Below, piece by piece: positions 39,783 through 45,258 of a DNA stretch of 45,258 bases. The stretch's first letter is position 1. Each line of letters opens with the position of its first letter. The notes beneath the pieces are model-generated. The model saw nothing but the letters and a program-made list of their open reading frames with translations, was not told the origin of the DNA and did no database searches. Both the position numbers and the translations under genes were made by a program. This DNA comes from a virus. Location: positions 1-45,258 of the IMG/VR virus record IMGVR_UViG_3300021138_000048. The stretch is one strand, 5' to 3'.

Positions 39783-42700
39783 TGGCAAATATAGCTAATG
39801 TACAGATACTAAGATCGTATGGAACTTCTCAACCATCACATTTACTTGATGGACAATTAGCATATTCTTTTGTATCAAACACACTTTTTATTGGAACAAA
39901 TAGTAATAATATTGTTCCTATTGGTGGAGTTACCCCATTAAGTGTTATTGGTGTGGCTTTTAATCAAGCCAATTCTTCTTTTTCACAAGCAAATTCCGCA
40001 TTTAATCAAGCAAACGTTGCGTATGCTACTGCGGTTGCCGCTGGTTCATCTACAACTGTCAATGCGGCTTTCTTAACAGCGAATTCAGCATATAGTCAAG
40101 CTAATCAAGCCTTTGCGGCAGCCAATGCCGCTGGTTCATCTGCTACGGTCAACTCAGCATTTTCAACTGCTAATGCGGTATATGCGGCACAAAATACAAC
40201 AGCATCATTCGCTAATAGTGCTTTTGCCAATGCAAATTCTGCTTTTATTCAAGCAAGCAATGCATATAATCAAGCAAATGCCGCATATAATTCTGCCAAT
40301 AATGTAGCGCCTCAAATACAACCGGCTTTTAATCAGGCCAACACTGCGTTTAATCAAGCAAATTCAGCCTTTGCGGCAGCCAATGCCGCTGGTACAAGTG
40401 CCTATGCTAATGCCGCATTTGCAACGGCAAATTCCGCTGGTGTGTTTGCGAATGGTGCTTTTGTAGTTGCTAATTCTGCCGGTTCTTTTGCAAATAGTTC
40501 TTTCACAGTCGCAAATTCCGCAAGTTCAAATACGATAACACTACAAGGTATTGATAACGCACAGAATAGTAATATTACTTCTGCATTTGCTACGGCTAAC
40601 GTAGGTAATACATTTGTAAGAACTGGTGGTACCATTTCAGGACCAGTAACAATAGCGGCCAACTTAACTATATCTGGTAACTTATACGTACTTGGTAACT
40701 TGACTGCTATCAATACAACACAAGATGAAACCAATGCACCTTTATTATTTTTAGCAAATAATAATATTGTTTCTGATATTGTAGATATTGGTTTTGTTGG
40801 TAATTATAATTCCACTGGTAATGCGTTCACTGGATTGTTTAGAAACCCAACTCTTAAAGAGTTTATATTCTTTCAGAATTATCAATCACCAATTGGCTCA
40901 AACAATTTAATTAATATTAGTGATCCAAGTTTTGCTTACGCTAACGTGTATGCAAATACATTTAAAGGTAATGTACTTAGTCATGGTGTTGATTTATTTA
41001 CTTACTCAAATTCTGCGTTTGGTAATGCAAATTCTGCAGGTATATTTGCTAATGGTGCGTTTACATTTGCAAATAGCGTAAACACATTTAGTTATGCTTC
41101 TTATGCATCACAAAACATTACTGCATCATTCGCTAATTCTGCATATACATTTGCAAATAGTATCAACACTTATGCGTATGCATCATATACGGCACAAAAT
41201 ATAACAGCATCATTGGCGAATAGTGCTTTTGCCAATGCAAATTCTGCTGGTATATTTGCTAATGGTGCGTTTACATTTGCCAATAGTATCAATACTTATG
41301 CATATGCGGCTTATGCTCAATCAAATACAAATACACTCAATATTACCGCACTACAAGGTATTGAAACTGCACAAAATACAAACATTGCGTCCTCATTTGC
41401 ACAAGCAAATATATCCTACAATCAAGCAAACACTGCATACAATCAAGCAAATGCCGCATTTGCCGCCGCTAACGCCGCAGGAACATCATCGACGGTCAAT
41501 ATTGCTTGGTCAACCGCTAACACTGCATATAATGTTGCCAATTACGCATCATCAACAGTAAATTCTGCGTATAATTTTGCAAACACGATTAATGTGTATG
41601 CATATTCTAGTTATTCCCAAGCCAATTTAGCTTGGGATTATGCAAATTCTGCTTATGCTCAAGCAAATATTGCGTATTTGGGAGACACCGCCGCTTTTGC
41701 TCAAGCAAATGCTTCTTATGTTCAAGCGAATTCCTCTTATGCACAAGGTAATGTAATATTTACCTATGCGAATTCTGCGTATGCGTATTCAAATGCGGCT
41801 TTTTCTCAAGCAAATGCATCTTATAGTAACTCAAATACTTTTATTAGTTATCAAACTGGTGTAAGTTTATCTCAAAATTCAAGTATTTCTTCTGCGTTTG
41901 CTCAAGCAAATGCTTCATATACATCAGAAAACATTACTGCATCATTTGCCAATTCAGCTTTCACCAAAGCAAATTTAGCATTGCCGTTAGCTGGCGGTAC
42001 AATGACAGGCAATTTAGTTATTGCCGGTGCAAATTTAATTGTAGGAACGGCACTATCTGCGTTTTCAAATGGTAATGTCACTCTTTCATACCCAAATGGT
42101 CAAGTTTTAATTTCAGGTAATACATATGCTGGAAATATACTTCCAGCGGCTAATCTTGTTTATAGTTTAGGTTCACCAACAAGACGTTGGAAAGATATTT
42201 TTGTTTCAGGAACAACAATTGATATTAATGGTGCTGTAATTCAATCCGTTGCGGGTTCGGTTTCAATTTCAAGTGATCAGGGAGCAACATTTTCGGTATC
42301 AGGAAATCCAACAAGTTCAGTTGGAACGTTTCAAAATTTAAGTGTTAATGCGGACGCATTTGTAACAGGAAACTTAATTGTATCTCAAAATACTTCTGTC
42401 AATACACTAACTTTTAATGATGGTTCGCAACAATTTGTATCTGCCGCACCTTATGTATATTCAAACTCTAGTTATCAAAAAGCAAATTTAGCAAATATAC
42501 TAGCACAATCTGCATATACTCAAGCAAATGCTTCTTATTCTCAAGGTAATGTAATATTCATCTATGCAAATTCTGCATATGCTTATTCAAATGCTTCCTA
42601 TGCATCCCAAAACATTACCGCATCATTTACTAATAGTGTATACACATTTGCTAATAGTATTAATGCATATGCATATTCAACTTATGCATCTCAAAATATA

Positions 42701-45258
42701 ACTGCTGGATTTACCAATAGTGCATATACATTAGCCAATACTGTTAACACATATTCTTATGCCTCTTATGCGGCACAAAATATAACTGCCGGATTTGCCA
42801 ATAGTGCTTTCACAACTGCTAATGCCTCGTATAACTCACAAAATATAACCGCTTCTTTTGCGAATTCTGCATATACTCAAGCAAACTCTGCATATTCCGC
42901 CCAAAATATAACCGCATCGTTTGCGAATTCGGCATTCGCAATTGCAAATTCCGGGCAAAGTATATACGCAATAGCGGCATATGCCGCACAAAACATTACA
43001 GCAGGTTTTGCTAATGCGGCTTATACGCAAGCAAATTCCGCTTATGCTCAAGGTAATGTAATATTCATCTATGCAAATTCTGCATATGCGTATTCAAATG
43101 CCGCATATGCCGCACAGAATATTACTGCAAGTTTTGCGAACTCGGCTTTTGCTAATGCAAATGCTACCGGTATTTTTGCTAATACTGTAAACACTTATGC
43201 ATATGCCGCTTATGCCTCTCAAAACATAACAGCAACATTCGCTAATACTGTCAACACATATTCTTATGCCGCATATGCCGCACAGAATATTACTGCAAGT
43301 TTTGCTAATGCATCATATACGGCACAAAATACAACTGCTTCTTTTGCAAATAGTGCATACATATTTGCTAATAGTGTTAATACTTATGCTTATGCCGCAT
43401 TTGCTTATGCTAACACATTAAACTCAATTAATGTTGCTCAAGCATGGAATACATCAAATTATGCGGCTCTACAAGCAAATTCTGCTTATGCATCTCAGAA
43501 CATTACAGCAGGTTTTGCCAATGGTGCCTATGCTAATGCTAATGCCGCTTACTCATCTCAAAATATAACTGCCGGATTTGCTAATTCCGTTTACACTTTT
43601 GCAAACTCGATTAATACTTATGCATATTCTGCATATGCGGCCGCTAATGTCGGAAATACATTTGTTTCTTCTGGTGGTACAGTTGCAGGTTCTGTTGTTA
43701 TTAGTACTGACTTACATATTACTGGTAATTTATATATTGCCGGTAATTCAACTTTCGTTAATGCAAACAACATATCGACGAATGATTCAATTATTTTAAT
43801 TGGCACCAACAATACATCTAATGCTATTGATTTAGGTATTGTTGGACACTTCACTAACAACGGTTATCAAAGAACTGGTTTTGTTCGTAATCATAATACT
43901 GGCATTTGGGGATTATTCAGTAATCTTACATCTGAACCATCAACAACAATTAACTGGTCTGATGCTAACTTAATTTACGATAAAATTCAAACTGGTAATA
44001 TTACAACTCCTGCGATATATGTTTCTGGTGTTGAACTTGGTATTTTTGCTAATACTATTAATACGTATTCCTATGCATCATATGCGGCACAAAATATAAC
44101 TGCCGGATTTGCCAATGGTGCCTATGCCAATGCTAATGCTACCGGTATTTTTGCTAATACTGTAAACACTTATGCATATGCCGCTTATGCATTTGCGAAT
44201 AGCATCAACACATACGCCTATGCCGCTTATGCTCAAGCAAATATTGGTGGCTCTGGTGCTACAACCGCAAATGCCGCTTATGCTTCCCAAAACATTACCG
44301 CAAGTTTTGCCAATAGTGCTTTCGCTAACGCAAATGCCGCTTATGCCCAATCTAATGCAGTTTTTGTGACCGCTAATGCCTCATATGCGGCACAAAATAT
44401 AACTGCCGGATTTGCCAATGGTGCCTATGCTCAATCCAATTCCGCAGTAGCTAATACAATCACACTACAAGGTATTGATAACGCACAGAATAGTAATATA
44501 GCATTAATTTGGTTAGAAGCAAATGCGGCCTACGCACAAGCTAATTCGGCCTTTGCTTCATCAGCCGGTATCGGTACATCTACAATTACAAGCGTGACTT
44601 TTACTGGTGATGGCACAGCAACCACATTCGCATTGGGTATAACTCCAACAAGCATAAACGCAACATCAGTTAACTATAATGGTATAACATTGTTGAGAAG
44701 TAGTTATAGTATTAGTGGTTCTAATATTGTATTTTCTTCACCTCCGTCCAGTGGAGCCTTACTTGAAGTTACAATTTCATATGCCGCAACAAGTAATACG
44801 TATTTTGCAAAAGCAAATTCCGGTAATGTGATGTTTGCAAATTCAACTGGCTTGATGACAAATGATGGATATTTTTTATATAATAATGCGAATACAACAC
44901 TCTATGTTCCTAACATTACAACAACTGGAAATTTAAATGTTCAGGGTAATCTATTTGTTAATGGCTCAGTAACAACATTTAATAATGTAACGGTTAATAG
45001 TGTCGAAACAATTACGACAACATTAACTTTAAGTGGTATAAATGTATACCCATATATTACTTCAAGTTATGGATTCGCAAATACTGTCAATACGTATTCC
45101 TATGCATCTTATGCGGCACAAAATATAACTGCTGGATTTGCTAATGCCGCCTATACATCTCAAAACATTACAGCAGGTTTTGCCAATGGTGCTTATACGT
45201 TCGCCAATACTATTAATACGTATTCTTATGCATCTTATGCGGCACAAAATATAACTGC
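39782..45258 (+). CDS. Giant repetitive tail-fibre protein, 3' end outside window
   Basis: The frame opens at ATG 39782 and has no stop before the window ends: at least 1825 codons, the largest gene here. The N terminus (VQILRSYGTSQPSHLLDGQLAYSFVSNTLFIGT) is a fibre attachment domain. Most of the rest is Ala/Asn-rich 7-residue repeats (AFNQANS, AYAQANS; and AAQNITA SFANSAY TFANSVN TYAYAAY), expected to form a long trimeric coiled coil. Globular modules interrupt it at about 40600-40980 and 43640-44030 (homologous: GNTFVxxGGTxxGxVxI, then DIGxVGxxxxxG). Another lies at about 41980-42380 (AGGTMTGNL, YSLGSPTRRWKDIFVSG) and one at about 44570-45050 (FTGDGTATTFALG). It is a long fibre probably reaching host receptors. 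Codon use and AT content resemble neighbouring fibre genes. Confidence 0.9.
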   Translation, partial: MANIANVQILRSYGTSQPSHLLDGQLAYSFVSNTLFIGTNSNNIVPIGGVTPLSVIGVAFNQANSSFSQANSAFNQANVAYATAVAAGSSTTVNAAFLTANSAYSQANQAFAAANAAGSSATVNSAFSTANAVYAAQNTTASFANSAFANANSAFIQASNAYNQANAAYNSANNVAPQIQPAFNQANTAFNQANSAFAAANAAGTSAYANAAFATANSAGVFANGAFVVANSAGSFANSSFTVANSASSNTITLQGIDNAQNSNITSAFATANVGNTFVRTGGTISGPVTIAANLTISGNLYVLGNLTAINTTQDETNAPLLFLANNNIVSDIVDIGFVGNYNSTGNAFTGLFRNPTLKEFIFFQNYQSPIGSNNLINISDPSFAYANVYANTFKGNVLSHGVDLFTYSNSAFGNANSAGIFANGAFTFANSVNTFSYASYASQNITASFANSAYTFANSINTYAYASYTAQNITASLANSAFANANSAGIFANGAFTFANSINTYAYAAYAQSNTNTLNITALQGIETAQNTNIASSFAQANISYNQANTAYNQANAAFAAANAAGTSSTVNIAWSTANTAYNVANYASSTVNSAYNFANTINVYAYSSYSQANLAWDYANSAYAQANIAYLGDTAAFAQANASYVQANSSYAQGNVIFTYANSAYAYSNAAFSQANASYSNSNTFISYQTGVSLSQNSSISSAFAQANASYTSENITASFANSAFTKANLALPLAGGTMTGNLVIAGANLIVGTALSAFSNGNVTLSYPNGQVLISGNTYAGNILPAANLVYSLGSPTRRWKDIFVSGTTIDINGAVIQSVAGSVSISSDQGATFSVSGNPTSSVGTFQNLSVNADAFVTGNLIVSQNTSVNTLTFNDGSQQFVSAAPYVYSNSSYQKANLANILAQSAYTQANASYSQGNVIFIYANSAYAYSNASYASQNITASFTNSVYTFANSINAYAYSTYASQNITAGFTNSAYTLANTVNTYSYASYAAQNITAGFANSAFTTANASYNSQNITASFANSAYTQANSAYSAQNITASFANSAFAIANSGQSIYAIAAYAAQNITAGFANAAYTQANSAYAQGNVIFIYANSAYAYSNAAYAAQNITASFANSAFANANATGIFANTVNTYAYAAYASQNITATFANTVNTYSYAAYAAQNITASFANASYTAQNTTASFANSAYIFANSVNTYAYAAFAYANTLNSINVAQAWNTSNYAALQANSAYASQNITAGFANGAYANANAAYSSQNITAGFANSVYTFANSINTYAYSAYAAANVGNTFVSSGGTVAGSVVISTDLHITGNLYIAGNSTFVNANNISTNDSIILIGTNNTSNAIDLGIVGHFTNNGYQRTGFVRNHNTGIWGLFSNLTSEPSTTINWSDANLIYDKIQTGNITTPAIYVSGVELGIFANTINTYSYASYAAQNITAGFANGAYANANATGIFANTVNTYAYAAYAFANSINTYAYAAYAQANIGGSGATTANAAYASQNITASFANSAFANANAAYAQSNAVFVTANASYAAQNITAGFANGAYAQSNSAVANTITLQGIDNAQNSNIALIWLEANAAYAQANSAFASSAGIGTSTITSVTFTGDGTATTFALGITPTSINATSVNYNGITLLRSSYSISGSNIVFSSPPSSGALLEVTISYAATSNTYFAKANSGNVMFANSTGLMTNDGYFLYNNANTTLYVPNITTTGNLNVQGNLFVNGSVTTFNNVTVNSVETITTTLTLSGINVYPYITSSYGFANTVNTYSYASYAAQNITAGFANAAYTSQNITAGFANGAYTFANTINTYSYASYAAQNIT
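43160..44190 (+). repeat. 56-bp exact repeat in the giant fibre gene
   Basis: Bases 43160-43215 and 44135-44190 are identical over 56 bp (starting AATGCTACCGGTATTTTTGC, ending CCGCTTATGC), 975 bp apart and in frame. They flank one of the globular modules (about 43640-44030), so recombination between them would delete or duplicate that module. Confidence 0.82.
44078..44429 (+). repeat. 50-bp exact repeat in the giant fibre gene
   Basis: Bases 44078-44127 and 44380-44429 are identical over 50 bp (TCATATGCGGCACAAAATAT onward). Near copies of the AAQNITAGFAN unit recur at many places from 42600 to the end of the window, including the last bases. Confidence 0.82.

Noticed and set aside
40113-44369. 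Several 60-112-codon frames on both strands inside the giant fibre gene
   Set aside because: They are shadows of the repetitive main frame: their Cys/Ile or His/Leu-rich repeats arise from reading the AYAxxN codon pattern in other phases.
39950-45258. Repeat-rich DNA considered as a CRISPR-like or satellite array
   Set aside because: Repeats are irregular in spacing, diverge at synonymous positions and encode one continuous open frame, so they are coding repeats.

Overview
The window is part of the genome of a T4-like contractile-tailed phage (myovirus) that infects a Gram-negative bacterium. The evidence is the set and order of recognisable T4-family products (gp33, gp59, gp32, gp26, gp4, gp48, gp53, gp5-like parts, gp25, gp6, gp7, gp8), several copies of the T4 late promoter motif TATAAATA, and large tail-fibre genes. 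The DNA is AT-rich and many small proteins resemble those of T4-like cyanophages and related aquatic phages. No photosynthesis gene is visible, so a cyanobacterial host is not implied. The tmRNA is of the circularly permuted, two-piece kind, known from Alphaproteobacteria, some Betaproteobacteria and marine picocyanobacteria. A host from one of those lineages is an inference only.

Layout. 1-2654 (+): a 5'-truncated 2OG-Fe(II) oxygenase-like gene, a small conserved gene, a glycine-rich adhesin and an unknown protein translationally coupled to it. 2655-3113 (+): a sigma70-type promoter, a permuted tmRNA gene (tag ANEELYALAA) and its terminator. 3098-3562 (-): a GIY-YIG endonuclease whose end runs into the tmRNA terminator. 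3712-5149 (+): a signal-peptide-bearing outer-membrane beta-barrel protein, a small conserved protein and a secreted SleB-type cell-wall hydrolase. 5154-8025 (+): a replication/late-transcription block (gp33, gp59, a HAD nucleotidase, gp32) followed by a rubrerythrin gene and a separate 43-codon rubredoxin gene, ending in a strong terminator.

8087-14062 (-), in transcription order: gp4 head-completion protein, a gp2-position protein, a tail-tube-family protein, gp26, a small gp51-position protein, an M15-peptidase-containing tail protein and a 635-residue tape-measure-like protein. The last two share a duplicated motif. 14063-14132 is a divergent promoter region.

14133-45258 (+): a long morphogenesis run of gp48, gp53, gp27-like hub, gp5 functions carried by three consecutive ORFs (OB fold, helical linker, beta-helical spike), gp25, gp6, gp7, a fibre protein, gp8, two very large baseplate/fibre proteins that look like halves of one, a small coiled-coil protein, an S74-chaperone tail fibre, two small conserved proteins and a giant repetitive fibre gene that runs off the window (at least 1825 codons). 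The last fibre genes share heptad-type Asn/Ala repeats and exact DNA repeats.

The most unusual items are the phage-encoded two-piece tmRNA with an adjacent homing-type endonuclease, the split rubrerythrin/rubredoxin pair behind gp32, the phage-borne outer-membrane protein, an apparently leaderless gp33 transcript, and a Gly-Tyr-Thr beta motif spread through several baseplate proteins.
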